Source of the DNA: Pseudomonas sp. H1h | GTDB lineage: Bacteria > Pseudomonadota > Gammaproteobacteria > Pseudomonadales > Pseudomonadaceae | Direction of reading: 5' to 3' | NCBI RefSeq assembly: GCF_000633255.1 | Contig: NZ_AYMJ01000017.1 | Location: 1-64,000 of the forward strand | DNA length: 64,000 nt | Part shown: positions 47,180 through 56,145 of the stretch, one piece after another | Position numbering within the stretch: position 1 is the stretch's first letter | Layout: every line of letters begins with the position of its first letter | Program-made: the position numbers and the translations under genes | The notes under the pieces: generated by a model | Told to the model about the DNA's origin: nothing | Database searches by the model: none | Seen by the model: the letters and a program-made list of their open reading frames with translations, nothing else

Positions 47180-47902
47180 TCAGCAATTCTCGAGGGTGGC
47201 AGTGGCCAAACCGGGAAAGTCTGTAATCAGGCTGTCAACGCCGAAGTCGGCGAGTCTGCGCATCAGCGCAGGCTCGTTGACGGTCCATACCGACACATGC
47301 AGCCCCTGACGCTGCGCCTTCTGCAGGCGTTCCGGCGTACACAGCGTCCAGTTCAAAGCCAGAATCTCACAGCCATAGCTGGCCGCGACCTTCAGCGGGT
47401 CGAGCCAGGCGTATTCGGCTACCAATCCCCGTGATACGTCCGGTACCAGATCCAGCGCCGCTTTCAGCACTTCCCGTGAACTCGAGGTGATCGTCACCTT
47501 GTCCAGCAGGCCATGACGCTGAGCCATTTCGCGAATCGCCAGCACGGTGGTCGCTGCGCGGGTGCGCGAAGCACTTTTGACTTCCAGTTGCCAGTGCTCG
47601 AAATCGCACTTTTCGAACAATTCTTCCAGCGTCGGAATCGGGCATGGCTTGATCCAGCCCGGGCCGCCCTTGCGCGCGTCGTAGGTCACCAGCTCGGCTG
47701 CGGTGTGCTCGACGACTTTGCCGCGACGGTCAGTGGTGCGCTTGAGGGTCGGGTCGTGGATCACCATCAACTCGCCGTCCTTGGACAGGTGCAGATCCAG
47801 TTCGCAACGGCGCACGCCGTGTTTGAGACATTCCTGAAAACTGCTCAGGGTATTTTCCGGTGCTTCGCCCTTGGCGCCGCGGTGGCCGTAGATGAGGGTC
47901 AC
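47180..47902 (-). CDS. glpQ: Glycerophosphodiester phosphodiesterase
   Basis: Enzyme of 240 aa that hydrolyses glycerophosphodiesters to glycerol-3-phosphate plus an alcohol. GDPD motifs: YGHRGAKGEAPENT (metal and general acid-base His/Arg), CELDLHLSKDGELMVIHDPT (metal-binding Glu-Asp and catalytic His), and KSASRTRAATTVL region. No signal peptide, so it is cytoplasmic (UgpQ-like) rather than periplasmic GlpQ. GTG 47902 has GGAAG 5 bases upstream. It follows the PilZ gene (15 bases), so both are probably cotranscribed. The gene symbol is the family name; ugpQ would also fit. Confidence 0.92.
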   Translation of the reverse strand: MTLIYGHRGAKGEAPENTLSSFQECLKHGVRRCELDLHLSKDGELMVIHDPTLKRTTDRRGKVVEHTAAELVTYDARKGGPGWIKPCPIPTLEELFEKCDFEHWQLEVKSASRTRAATTVLAIREMAQRHGLLDKVTITSSSREVLKAALDLVPDVSRGLVAEYAWLDPLKVAASYGCEILALNWTLCTPERLQKAQRQGLHVSVWTVNEPALMRRLADFGVDSLITDFPGLATATLENC

Positions 47903-47916
47903 GGTGCTTCCTTAAT

Positions 47917-48498
47917 TTAAATGCCGGGTTCGTTCTGTTCGCGAGCCAGGCGTCGTTCCTGGGCCTGCTTTTGCAAAATATAACGGGCGAGCAACTGGCG
48001 CTGGGCGTCGGTCAAGTGTTCGAACTCGGTGCCAACGTCGTAGCCGTCGCCCTTGCCGTCGCAATGGGTGACACGGGCGCGCAGCAGCAGGCCGAGCGCC
48101 TGGGGCATCAGCACCAGTTTGACCGACAGGTGCGCGCCGGTGGCGAGCGCTGTGGGGTGCTGAAAGTCGATCCCGCCTTCGGAAATGATCACCGGTTGCG
48201 GCTCGCCGATGTGGCCGAGCACGGTCAGGGCGACCACCTGGCTGAGCAGGTCGATGCGTTTGTTCTGGGATTTGAGGAACGCGGCAATGGCCCGATCGCG
48301 CTCGCTGATCTGGCGCAACAGGTGCTGCGACTCGAATTCGCTCAGGTGCAGTTCGCTGAGCAGGTTGAACAGCGGGGAAGCATCCTGCAACACTTCCTGG
48401 CCTGCGGCTTCGGGAGCGGACAGGGGCCGAATTTCCAGTGCGATCGTGTCCTCGATACGGTAGTATTCGCGGCGATCTTCTTCATCTAATGTCGACAT
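47917..48498 (-). CDS. PilZ-domain protein
   Basis: Protein of 193 aa with an N-terminal RREYYRIE (the RxxxR element of PilZ domains) and a mid-segment IISEGGIDFQHP where the second PilZ motif would be DxSxxG. The Asp/Asn of that motif is replaced (I-I-S-E-G-G), so c-di-GMP binding may be reduced or lost. The N-terminal half before the second motif carries a helical insertion (LLSELHLSEFESQHLLRQIS), which is unusual for a minimal PilZ protein. It is the first gene of a short minus-strand unit with the phosphodiesterase, divergent from lolC. Confidence 0.82.
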   Translation of the reverse strand: MSTLDEEDRREYYRIEDTIALEIRPLSAPEAAGQEVLQDASPLFNLLSELHLSEFESQHLLRQISERDRAIAAFLKSQNKRIDLLSQVVALTVLGHIGEPQPVIISEGGIDFQHPTALATGAHLSVKLVLMPQALGLLLRARVTHCDGKGDGYDVGTEFEHLTDAQRQLLARYILQKQAQERRLAREQNEPGI

Positions 48499-48592
48499 GG
48501 CGAACCCATGGTAGCGGCGGTGGTCTGAGTGTAAAGCTGGTTATCGACCCCCGCCACAAGGACGTTCCTTTTCCCTCCGAACAAGCCCCGAC

Positions 48593-49843
48593 ATGTTCAG
48601 ACCTCTCTTCGTATTTATCGGCACGCGTTATACCCGTGCAAAGCGTCGCAATCATTTTGTGTCATTCATTTCCCTGACTTCGATGATCGGGCTCGCCCTT
48701 GGCGTGATCGTGATGATCGTGGTGCTATCGGTGATGAACGGCTTCGATCATGAGATGCGCACCCGCGTGCTGGGCATGGTGCCCCACGCGACCCTTGAAT
48801 CTGGCGAGCCGATCAACGATTGGCAAAGCCTGGCCGCCAAGGTCAAACGCAACCCGGAGGTGACGGCCGTTGCGCCGTTCACCCAGATGCAGGGTTTGCT
48901 GACCAACAACGGCCAGGTGTCCAAGGTGTTGCTCAACGCCATCGACCCTGCGCTTGAGCGCAACGTGTCGATCATCGACAACTTCATGAAGCAGGGCAAA
49001 CTCGACGACCTGACGCCGGGCAGCTTCGGCATCGTCATCGGCGACAAGGCCGCGACCAAGCTGGGCGTGGGCCTCGGTGACAAGGTCACCTTCGTCGCGC
49101 CGGAGGTCAGCGTGACCCCGGCCGGGATGTTCCCGCGCATGAAGCGCTTTACCGTGGTCGGCATTTTCCATGTCGGCGCCGGTGAGCTGGACGGCTACCT
49201 GGGCGTCACCAACCTGCAGGATCTGGCGAAGATGCACCGCTGGAAGCCTGATCAGGTGCAGGGCATCCGGATGAAGTTCGATGATTTGTTCCAGGCGCCA
49301 CGCGTGGCCTGGACCATCGCCCAGCAGCTGGGCGAAGACCATTACTACGCCCGCGACTGGACCCGCACCCACGGCAACCTGTATCAGGCGATCCGCATGG
49401 AAAAAGCCATGATCGGACTGCTGTTGCTGCTGATCGTCGCGGTGGCCGCGTTCAACATCATTTCCACGCTGGTGATGGTGGTGAATGACAAGAAGGGCGA
49501 CATCGCCATTCTGCGTACCCTTGGCGCCACGCCGGGGACGATCATGCGCACGTTCATGGTGCAGGGCACGGTGATTGGCGTGGTCGGTACGGCCATCGGC
49601 GCCGTGGTCGGGATTTTTGCCGCGTTGAACGTCAGCGCCGCGATTTCGGCGCTGGAAGGGCTGATCGGCCACAAGTTCCTCAACGCCGACGTGTACTTCA
49701 TCGATTACCTGCCGTCGCAGGTGCAGAGCCAGGACGTGGTCATGGTCTGCGCCGCCGCGTTGGTCCTGAGTTTCCTCGCCACCCTGTATCCCGCCTGGCG
49801 TGCCGCGCGCACCCAGCCGGCGGAGGCGCTACGTTATGAGTGA
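48593..49843 (+). CDS. lolC: Lipoprotein-releasing system permease LolC
   Basis: Inner-membrane permease of 416 aa of the LolCDE exporter that extracts outer-membrane lipoproteins. It has an N-terminal helix ([20 protein letters not shown], then [20 protein letters not shown]), a large periplasmic domain of about 200 residues, and three more C-terminal helices ([54 protein letters not shown]). Both permeases here start MFRPL, so they are close paralogues; the first is called LolC by gene order only. ATG 48593 is natural. Its stop overlaps lolD by 8 bases. Confidence 0.92.
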   Translation: MFRPLFVFIGTRYTRAKRRNHFVSFISLTSMIGLALGVIVMIVVLSVMNGFDHEMRTRVLGMVPHATLESGEPINDWQSLAAKVKRNPEVTAVAPFTQMQGLLTNNGQVSKVLLNAIDPALERNVSIIDNFMKQGKLDDLTPGSFGIVIGDKAATKLGVGLGDKVTFVAPEVSVTPAGMFPRMKRFTVVGIFHVGAGELDGYLGVTNLQDLAKMHRWKPDQVQGIRMKFDDLFQAPRVAWTIAQQLGEDHYYARDWTRTHGNLYQAIRMEKAMIGLLLLLIVAVAAFNIISTLVMVVNDKKGDIAILRTLGATPGTIMRTFMVQGTVIGVVGTAIGAVVGIFAALNVSAAISALEGLIGHKFLNADVYFIDYLPSQVQSQDVVMVCAAALVLSFLATLYPAWRAARTQPAEALRYE

Positions 49844-50534
49844 GTCGGGCATGAGTGATAAAGCAATCTTGAGCTGCCGCAACCTGGGCAAATCCTACGA
49901 GGAAGGCCCGGAGTCGGTGCAAGTGTTGGCCGGTCTGCAACTGGAGTTGCATCCGGGCGAGCGTGTCGCGATCGTCGGCAAATCCGGTTCGGGCAAAAGT
50001 ACTTTGCTCAACCTGCTGGGCGGTCTCGACACGCCGACCGAGGGCAGCGTCTGGCTCGACGGCGAAGAACTGTCGGCGCTGAGCGAGAAGAAGCGTGGCC
50101 TGCTGCGTAACCGTGCCCTCGGGTTCGTGTACCAGTTCCACCACTTGCTGCCGGAGTTCACCGCGCTGGAAAACGTCTGCATGCCGCTGTTGATCGGCAA
50201 GACCGCGATCCCTGAAGCGCGTCAGCGTGCCATGGCGTTGCTCGAGCGAGTAGGGCTGGGCCATCGCCTGGAACACAAACCGGCGGAACTGTCCGGTGGC
50301 GAGCGCCAACGTGTGGCCATTGCCCGGGCACTGGTGAACAATCCAGGCCTGGTGATGCTCGACGAGCCGACCGGCAACCTAGACTCGCACACCGCCGAAG
50401 GCATTCAGGATCTGATGCTGGAACTCAGCACCTCGATGCGCACCGCGTTCCTGGTGGTGACTCACGACATGAACCTGGCCCGCCAGATGGACCGCGTCCT
50501 GCAATTGCAGGAAGGCTGCCTGACGCCCATCTGA
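49836..50534 (+). CDS. lolD: Lipoprotein-releasing system ATPase LolD
   Basis: ABC ATPase of 232 aa that powers LolCE. Walker [10 protein letters not shown], signature [15 protein letters not shown], Walker [13 protein letters not shown] and the H-switch [13 protein letters not shown] are all present. It contains the [14 protein letters not shown] Q-loop ([16 protein letters not shown]) of LolD. ATG 49836 overlaps the lolC stop and has GGAGG 9 bases upstream; ATG 49851 is a possible alternative. A terminator-like hairpin lies right after the stop, before the second permease. Confidence 0.93.
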   Translation: MSESGMSDKAILSCRNLGKSYEEGPESVQVLAGLQLELHPGERVAIVGKSGSGKSTLLNLLGGLDTPTEGSVWLDGEELSALSEKKRGLLRNRALGFVYQFHHLLPEFTALENVCMPLLIGKTAIPEARQRAMALLERVGLGHRLEHKPAELSGGERQRVAIARALVNNPGLVMLDEPTGNLDSHTAEGIQDLMLELSTSMRTAFLVVTHDMNLARQMDRVLQLQEGCLTPI

Positions 50535-50543
50535 CCGACCGAA

Positions 50544-50580
50544 ACCCGCTGCCTGTGAAGGCATCGGGTCTTTTATTTTT
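50544..50580 (+). terminator. Terminator-like hairpin between lolD and lolE
   Basis: acccg-c-tgcc/ggca-t-cgggt with a 6-base loop and one mismatch, followed by cttttattttt. It lies 10 bases after the lolD stop and just before the second permease gene, so it may limit transcription into lolE. Confidence 0.7.
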
Positions 50581-50597
50581 ATACGGTGCCCCAGCGA

Positions 50598-51842
50598 ATG
50601 TTCAGACCGTTATCGATCTTTATCGGCACGCGCTATACCCGCGCCAAGCGCCGCAATCGCTTTGTTTCGTTCATCTCGATGACCTCGATGATCGGTCTCG
50701 CCCTCGGCGTGCTGGCGATGATCGTGGTGCTGTCGGTGATGAACGGCTTCCAGCGCGAAATGAGCTCGCGCATCCTTGGCATGGTGCCGCACGCGACCAT
50801 CGTCGGCGTAAAGCCGATTGATGACTGGCAGCCGGTAGCCGCCGCCGCGCTGAAGAATCCTGAAGTGACCGCCGCCGTGCCGTTCACCGAAATGGAAGGC
50901 ATGCTGTCTTACAAGGGCTTGATGCAGCCGATCCAGATCAGTGGCGTCGACCCGGCCCAGGAAGGCAAGGTATCGATCGTCGCCCAGCACATCGTGCAGG
51001 GCCGTCTCGATGACTTGAAGCCGGGCGAATTCGGCGTGGTGATCGGTGAAATCACCGCGCGCCGCTTCCGCCTCAATGTCGGCGACAAGATCACCCTGAT
51101 CGTACCGGAAGTCAGCACCGCGCCGGGTGGCATCACCCCGCGCATGCAGCGCCTCAACGTGGTTGGTGTGTTCAAGGTCGGTGCCGAACTGGACGGCTCC
51201 ATGGGTCTGATCCACGTGGCCGACGCGGCAACCATGCAGCACTGGGAGCCGAATCAGGTGCAGAGCGTGCGTCTGGCGGTCAAGGATTTGTACGCCGCGC
51301 CGAAGGTTTCTTCCGACATCGCCGCAGGCCTGGGTGCCGAGTTCAAGGCTGACGACTGGACCCACACCCAGGGCAGCCTGTTCAGTGCGATGAAAATGGA
51401 AAAAACCATGATCGGCTTGCTGTTGCTGATGATCGTCGCGGTGGCGGCGTTCAACATCATCGCCACGCTGATCATGGTGGTGAACGACAAGGGCGCGGAC
51501 ATCGCGATTCTGCGCACCATCGGTGCCACGCCACGGCAGATCATGGCGATCTTCATGGTGCAGGGCACGGTGATCGGCATTGTCGGTACCATCATCGGCG
51601 GCGTGCTCGGCGTGATCGCCGCGCTGAACGTCAGTGAGATGGTCGGCTGGGTCGAGCGCGTCACCGGGCAGCACATCTTCAGTTCCGACGTGTATTTCGT
51701 CAGTAACCTGCCTTCGGAGTTGCAGGGTGGGGATGTGCTGTTGATCTGCTCGGCGGGCTTTATTCTGAGCTTCCTGGCAACGGTGTACCCGGCGTTGCGG
51801 GCGGCGAAGATCGAGCCGGCTCACGCGCTGAGATATTCGTAA
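50598..51842 (+). CDS. lolE: Lipoprotein-releasing system permease LolE
   Basis: Second permease of the Lol exporter, 414 aa, same topology as LolC: N-terminal helix ([20 protein letters not shown] and [20 protein letters not shown]), periplasmic domain, and three C-terminal helices. Sequence identity to the first permease is high through the whole length, so the pair looks like a recent or gene-converted duplication. ATG 50598 is chosen by similarity to lolC; a GTG at 50586 is also possible and only weak sites precede both. It follows a terminator-like hairpin, so it may have its own promoter or depend on read-through. Confidence 0.9.
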   Translation: MFRPLSIFIGTRYTRAKRRNRFVSFISMTSMIGLALGVLAMIVVLSVMNGFQREMSSRILGMVPHATIVGVKPIDDWQPVAAAALKNPEVTAAVPFTEMEGMLSYKGLMQPIQISGVDPAQEGKVSIVAQHIVQGRLDDLKPGEFGVVIGEITARRFRLNVGDKITLIVPEVSTAPGGITPRMQRLNVVGVFKVGAELDGSMGLIHVADAATMQHWEPNQVQSVRLAVKDLYAAPKVSSDIAAGLGAEFKADDWTHTQGSLFSAMKMEKTMIGLLLLMIVAVAAFNIIATLIMVVNDKGADIAILRTIGATPRQIMAIFMVQGTVIGIVGTIIGGVLGVIAALNVSEMVGWVERVTGQHIFSSDVYFVSNLPSELQGGDVLLICSAGFILSFLATVYPALRAAKIEPAHALRYS

Positions 51843-51856
51843 GCGGATACACCGTT

Positions 51857-51932
51857 TTCGCGAGCAAGCCCGCTCCCACAATGGATCTGTAATTCAGCTC
51901 AATCCACTGTGGGAGCGGGCTTGCTCGCGAAG
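51857..51932. repeat. REPIN
   Basis: ttcgcgagcaagcccgctcccaca and the inverted tgtgggagcgggcttgctcgcgaa with a 28-base spacer, in the convergent gap between lolE and copS. Confidence 0.92.
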
Positions 51933-51950
51933 AGGCCGGAACTGCTGGCC

Positions 51951-53300
51951 TCAATCCCCCTTGGGCAACTCGATCACAAACCGCGTCCATCCCGCCTCTG
52001 ATTCGCAACGAATCCGCCCACCATGGGCCCGGACGATCGATTGCGTAATCGCCAAGCCCAACCCCGCATGCTCGCTGCTGCCTTCCTGCCGCGCAGGATC
52101 CGCCCGATAAAACCGGTCAAACAACCGCGGCAACAGTTCGGCTGAAATCCCTTTGCCACTGTTCTCGACCAACACCTGCACGGCATCCGGTTGATCGACG
52201 ATGGACAGCCGCACGCTGCCCGCCGCCGGGGTAAAGCGCAGCGCGTTATCCAGCAGATTCGACAAGGCCCGACGCAGCATGCTGCGATCACCCTCTATAC
52301 GTGCGTGACCTTCGCGACTGAGCGTCACGCCGGCGTCCTCGGCCAATGGCGCGAAAAACTCCAGCAGCACATCGCTCTCATCCGCCAGTTCCAGCGCTTC
52401 ACGTTTGGGCATCAGCAAGCCGTGGTCTGCCTTGGCCAGGTACAGCATGTCGTTGACCAGTTGCGCCATCCACTGCAACTCTTCGAGGTTGCTGTGCAGC
52501 GCTTCGCGGTAATCTTCGAGCGGGCGCGGGCGGGTGAGGGTGACCTGGGTATGAGTCAGCAGGTTCGACAGCGGCGTGCGCAGTTCATGGGCGATGTCGG
52601 CCGAGAATGCCGACAGTCGCTGAAACGAGTCGTCGAGGCGTCCGAGCATGGCGTTGAAGCTGTGGGCCATTTCCGCAAGCTCTGGCGGCATTCGCGCTTC
52701 CGGCAGTCGGGCATTCAGCGATTGTGCGGAAATCCCACGGGCGACGGCGCTCATGCGTCTTAGTGGACGCAAACCGCTACGCGCTGCCCAGGCGCCGAGC
52801 AGCGCGGTGGCCAGCGCCGACAGTCCGACGGTCAGCCAGATCAGATGCTGCATGCGCTGCAGGAAATGCTGGTGGTGGGTGATGTCCAGCAATAGCGTCA
52901 ATTGTGGCGAGTCGGTCTTGTCCGGGTAGAGCGGGGCGTTGAGCACCCGATAATCGGTGCCTTCCTGACTCACGGTCGCCAGGCCGGACTGTTTCGGCAG
53001 CGCCGTGGGGATCTGCGTCGAACTGTCGTACCAGCGCTGGCCGTCACTGCCAGTAATGCGCAGTGCCAGATCGGCCTGGCGGCTCAATTCATCCGCCAGC
53101 CGTGCCTCGCGTTGACCGGGTTGCACATCCTGCAAGGCCCGGCGCAGGCCGATCAGCTTGCCGTCCAGCAGTTGCTGGTCGAGCTCAACGAAGTGCGCTT
53201 CGCTGGCGCGGCTGAACAGCACCCCCGCAAACAACGAGACCACGGCGGTGCAGGCGGCGAACAGCAAGGCCAGACGCGAACTCAAGGACAGGCGACGCAT
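51951..53300 (-). CDS. copS: Copper-sensing type histidine kinase CopS
   Basis: Membrane sensor kinase of 449 aa. Order: first helix (residues 9-30), periplasmic sensor domain (about 31-150), second helix (about 153-172), HAMP, HisKA with His238 in AFSADIAHELRTPLSNLL, and HATPase with the N-box LLDNALRFTP and GLGLAITQSIVRAHGG. The architecture is that of heavy-metal sensors (CusS/CopS). It overlaps the regulator by ATGA, and the target cupredoxin is divergent, supporting copper. I do not see the periplasmic metal ligands directly (a HHQH sits close to the second helix). Copper is inference from context. Confidence 0.88.
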   Translation of the reverse strand: MRRLSLSSRLALLFAACTAVVSLFAGVLFSRASEAHFVELDQQLLDGKLIGLRRALQDVQPGQREARLADELSRQADLALRITGSDGQRWYDSSTQIPTALPKQSGLATVSQEGTDYRVLNAPLYPDKTDSPQLTLLLDITHHQHFLQRMQHLIWLTVGLSALATALLGAWAARSGLRPLRRMSAVARGISAQSLNARLPEARMPPELAEMAHSFNAMLGRLDDSFQRLSAFSADIAHELRTPLSNLLTHTQVTLTRPRPLEDYREALHSNLEELQWMAQLVNDMLYLAKADHGLLMPKREALELADESDVLLEFFAPLAEDAGVTLSREGHARIEGDRSMLRRALSNLLDNALRFTPAAGSVRLSIVDQPDAVQVLVENSGKGISAELLPRLFDRFYRADPARQEGSSEHAGLGLAITQSIVRAHGGRIRCESEAGWTRFVIELPKGD

Positions 53301-53980
53301 CAGGCAGGACGCTCTTCAAGCACGTAGCCCATGCCGCGTACGGTGTGGATCAGTTTGTCGGGGAAATCATCGTCGATCTTCAGGCGTAAACGGCGGATCG
53401 CCACTTCGATCACGTTGGTGTCACTGTCGAAGTTCATGTCCCAGACTTGCGAGGCAATCAGTGATTTTGGCAGCACTTCACCCTGACGGCGCAGGAGCAT
53501 TTCCAGCAAGGCGAACTCCTTGGCGGTCAGGTCGATGCGCTGGCCACTGCGTTCGACGCGACGGCGAATCAGGTCCAGGCGCAGATCGGCCAGTTGCAGG
53601 CTGGTTTCCTGTGGCGTGACGCTGCCCCGACGCAACAGGCTGCGCACCCGGGCCAGCAGTTCGGAGAAGGCGAACGGTTTGACCAGGTAGTCGTCGGCGC
53701 CGAGTTCGAGGCCATGGACCCGGTCTTCCACGGCATCCCTGGCGGTCAGAAACAGCACCGGCGTGTCGAGACCGGCGTTGCGCACCGCTTGCAGGATTTG
53801 CCAGCCACTGCGTCCGGGCAGCATCACGTCGAGGATCAGCAGCGCATAATCACCGCTCAGGGCCAGTTGCTGGCCACTGTTGCCGTCGGCCACCAGTTCT
53901 GTGTTGAACCCGGCCTCGGTCAGGCCCTGGCGCAGGTAGTGGCCGGTTTTCGGTTGGTCTTCGATGATCAGCAGTTTCAT
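53300..53980 (-). CDS. copR: Copper-responsive response regulator CopR
   Basis: OmpR/PhoB-type regulator of 226 aa. Receiver domain with phospho-acceptor Asp51 ([14 protein letters not shown]) and Lys in [12 protein letters not shown], then a winged-helix DNA-binding domain ([20 protein letters not shown]). ATG 53980 precedes [13 protein letters not shown]; the frame extends 13 codons further without support. It overlaps copS (ATGA) and is divergent from the cupredoxin gene. The intergenic region carries a CopR-type box, TGACA-N4-TGTAAT, so it probably regulates both. Copper is inferred from the box and neighbours. Confidence 0.9.
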   Translation of the reverse strand: MKLLIIEDQPKTGHYLRQGLTEAGFNTELVADGNSGQQLALSGDYALLILDVMLPGRSGWQILQAVRNAGLDTPVLFLTARDAVEDRVHGLELGADDYLVKPFAFSELLARVRSLLRRGSVTPQETSLQLADLRLDLIRRRVERSGQRIDLTAKEFALLEMLLRRQGEVLPKSLIASQVWDMNFDSDTNVIEVAIRRLRLKIDDDFPDKLIHTVRGMGYVLEERPA

Positions 53981-54061
53981 GGGCGGCTCGGGTTTTCGCG
54001 GTGATACGGTGTTTTGCAAACGAAAGCTTTATACCGTGAGAGAGGGCGACGGGCGCCAACC

Positions 54062-54076
54062 TGACAAAGTTGTAAT
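54062..54076. promoter_or_regulatory. CopR/CusR-type operator
   Basis: TGACAAAGTTGTAAT matches TGACA-N4-TGTNAT, the copper-regulator motif I recall for P. aeruginosa CopR. It lies between divergent copR and the cupredoxin gene, 78 bases before the latter. Confidence 0.75.
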
Positions 54077-54153
54077 CTGCCTGTCAGGTAGCTGCCAGCG
54101 CAGGCGGGCTAGAGTTTCCCACAGGCTGAACCTTATCTTGTTGGAGTATGACT

Positions 54154-54687
54154 ATGTTTTTGCGCAACCCTCTGGCCGTCGCCGCCTGTTTGCTGGCGCT
54201 GAGTTCACCTGTCTGGGCGGCGCCCGCGCACACTTATGACTTCGGTCAACCGGCACCGGCGGCCAGGGCCACCCGTAGCATTGAGGTGGTGCTGAACGAC
54301 ATGTCGTTCGACCCGAAGGCGATTCAAGTCAAGGCCGGTGAGACCGTTCGCTTTGTGTTGGTGAATAAAGGCCAGTTGTTGCATGAATTCAACCTCGGTG
54401 ATGCGGCGATGCATGCTCAACACCAGCAGGAAATGCTGCAGATGCAGCAAAGCGGCATGCTCACGCCTACCGCGATGAAAGAAATGTCCCACGACATGAC
54501 GGGCATGGATCACTCGGCCATGGGGCATGGCATGAAGCACGACGACCCGAACAGCGTGCTGGTCGAGCCGGGCAAGACCGCCGAACTGACCTGGACCTTC
54601 AGCAAGGCCACCAGCCTTGAGTTTGCCTGCAATATTCCCGGGCATTATCAGGCAGGCATGGTCGGCAAACTGACTGTCAGTCAGTAA
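54154..54687 (+). CDS. Met-rich cupredoxin (copper-binding, periplasmic)
   Basis: Secreted copper protein of 177 aa: signal peptide MFLRNPLAVAACLLALSSPV ending AWA-AP, then a plastocyanin-like beta barrel. The type 1 copper ligands are visible: His77 (LLHEF), Cys159 (FACNIPGH), His164 and Met169. A loop rich in Met and His (MSHDMTGMDHSAMGHGM, residues 111-127) suits extra Cu(I) binding. ATG 54154 has GGAG 7 bases upstream; ATG 54148 is too close to it. Divergent from copRS with a CopR-type box between, it matches the copper-induced cupredoxin known beside CopRS in P. aeruginosa. Confidence 0.9.
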   Translation: MFLRNPLAVAACLLALSSPVWAAPAHTYDFGQPAPAARATRSIEVVLNDMSFDPKAIQVKAGETVRFVLVNKGQLLHEFNLGDAAMHAQHQQEMLQMQQSGMLTPTAMKEMSHDMTGMDHSAMGHGMKHDDPNSVLVEPGKTAELTWTFSKATSLEFACNIPGHYQAGMVGKLTVSQ

Positions 54688-54748
54688 GCACTCAAAGGCG
54701 TGAGCAAAGGCTGGTAGAATCCGCTGATTCTTCAGTCAGGTTTCCGCC

Positions 54749-55579
54749 ATGCATCCCGCAGCCGAACATTCGCCGCTGGGCAAATCCAGCGAATACATCG
54801 CCACGTACACGCCGTCCCTGTTGTTCCCGATCCCGCGCACCGCGAAGTGGGCCGAACTGGGCCTGAGCGCCGAAACCCTGCCGTACCAAGGCGTGGATTT
54901 CTGGAACTGCTTCGAACTGTCGTGGCTGCTGCCGTCGGGTAAACCGGTGGTAGCGATTGGTGAATTCAGTATTCCGGCCGATTCGCCAAACATCATCGAA
55001 TCGAAGTCGTTCAAGCTGTACCTGAACTCGCTGAACCAGACGCCGTTTGCCGACATCGCCAGCCTGGAAGCGACGCTGGTCAAGGACCTGTCTGCCGCGG
55101 CCGGCAAGCCGGTGGGCGTGCGGGTGCGCAGCCTGAAGGATGTCGAAGCCGAAGGCGTCGTGGCATTGCCGGGCGTGTGTATCGATGATCTGGACATCAG
55201 CGTCAGCAACTATGAGCATCCGCGTCCGGAACTGCTGCGTTGCGATGATTCGAAGATTGTCGAAGAGAGCGTGCACAGCCATTTGCTCAAATCCAACTGC
55301 CCGGTGACCAGTCAGCCGGACTGGGGCAGCGTGGTGGTGGAATATCGCGGCGCGGCGCTGGATCACGCCAGCCTGCTGGAGTACATCGTCAGCTTCCGCC
55401 AGCATTCGGATTTCCATGAACAATGTGTGGAGCGGATTTTCCTCGATCTGCAGCGCTTGCTGAAGCCGCAGAAGCTCACGGTATTTGCACGGTATGTGCG
55501 TCGTGGCGGCCTGGACATCAACCCGTATCGCAGCACTGAATCCGTGCAGCTGCCGAACCACCGTCTGGTGCGTCAATAA
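54749..55579 (+). CDS. queF: NADPH-dependent 7-cyano-7-deazaguanine reductase
   Basis: Enzyme of 276 aa that reduces preQ0 to preQ1 in queuosine synthesis. It is the long, two-domain T-fold type. The QueF motif is [14 protein letters not shown]; catalytic Cys184 lies in [15 protein letters not shown] with Asp191. Ordinary length and complete motifs. There is no preQ1 riboswitch signature in the 60 bases before the start. A REPIN and a bidirectional terminator follow. ATG 54749 has no strong ribosome binding site, the best being AGGTTT. Confidence 0.96.
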   Translation: MHPAAEHSPLGKSSEYIATYTPSLLFPIPRTAKWAELGLSAETLPYQGVDFWNCFELSWLLPSGKPVVAIGEFSIPADSPNIIESKSFKLYLNSLNQTPFADIASLEATLVKDLSAAAGKPVGVRVRSLKDVEAEGVVALPGVCIDDLDISVSNYEHPRPELLRCDDSKIVEESVHSHLLKSNCPVTSQPDWGSVVVEYRGAALDHASLLEYIVSFRQHSDFHEQCVERIFLDLQRLLKPQKLTVFARYVRRGGLDINPYRSTESVQLPNHRLVRQ

Positions 55580-55603
55580 AATACCCGAGTGTGGACGCTC
55601 CAA

Positions 55604-55694
55604 TGTGGGAGCGAGCCTGCTCGCGAATGCGGTCTGTCATTCAACGATGATGTCGACTGACACGACGTCTTCGCGAGCAGGCTCGCTCCCACAG
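55604..55694. repeat. REPIN
   Basis: tgtgggagcgagcctgctcgcgaa and the inverted ttcgcgagcaggctcgctcccaca, about 45 bases apart, after queF. Confidence 0.92.
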
Positions 55695-55721
55695 GGGGCG
55701 GTGTTGCAAATCGTAGAAATG

Positions 55722-55753
55722 AAAAAGCCCTGCCAGTGATGGCAGGGCTTTTT
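55722..55753. terminator. Bidirectional terminator after queF
   Basis: Hairpin aaaaagccctgcc...ggcagggcttttt with A-run and T-run, between the convergent queF and DUF4404 genes. Confidence 0.93.
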
Positions 55754-55772
55754 GCATTTCAGCGCAGGGCGA

Positions 55773-56036
55773 TCAGATCCCCATGCTGCCCAGCGCATTG
55801 ACGATGTTGCGCAGGGTGCCGGCGATGGCCGGGTGTTCGAGTTCGAAGCGGTCGACCGCCAAGTTTACGCCGTCGGCGATGCTGGCGTCCTGCGTGGCGC
55901 TCTCCAGTTTGATTTCCGATTCGATCTGCGCCATCAGCGCATGCAGATCTTCACGCTCGGTTTCGGACAGCGGCGGATTCTGCTCCAATTGCTCGCGCAG
56001 GGTGTCGAGTTGTTTTTGCAGTTCTTGGGCGGGCAT
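55773..56036 (-). CDS. DUF4404 family protein
   Basis: Small helical protein of 87 aa: MPAQELQKQLDTLREQLEQN opens a coiled-coil-like helix, then DLHALMAQIESEIKLES. The C-terminus holds FELEHPAIAGTLRNIVNALG and SMGI, the conserved DUF4404 end. ATG 56036 has AGGAA 8 bases upstream; a longer frame to 56069 is unsupported. It is followed by a REPIN-terminated convergence with queF. The family has no known function; it may dimerise through the helix. Confidence 0.82.
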   Translation of the reverse strand: MPAQELQKQLDTLREQLEQNPPLSETEREDLHALMAQIESEIKLESATQDASIADGVNLAVDRFELEHPAIAGTLRNIVNALGSMGI

Positions 56037-56145
56037 GGTGTGGTTCCTTTTATCAAGAGGCACTGGCATTGACCGCAGCCGCGCGCCAAAGGTCTATGGC
56101 TGACCTTTAGATTAATCCACTCTGCACCAACCTGCATGATCCCGA

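Noticed and set aside
48593..51842. MacB/FtsX-type antibiotic exporter instead of Lol
   Set aside because: The lolC-lolD-lolE order, LolC/LolE family sequence and the LolD Q-loop favour lipoprotein release.
54688..54748. preQ1 riboswitch before queF
   Set aside because: The 61-base gap has no preQ1 aptamer signature and no terminator or anti-terminator.
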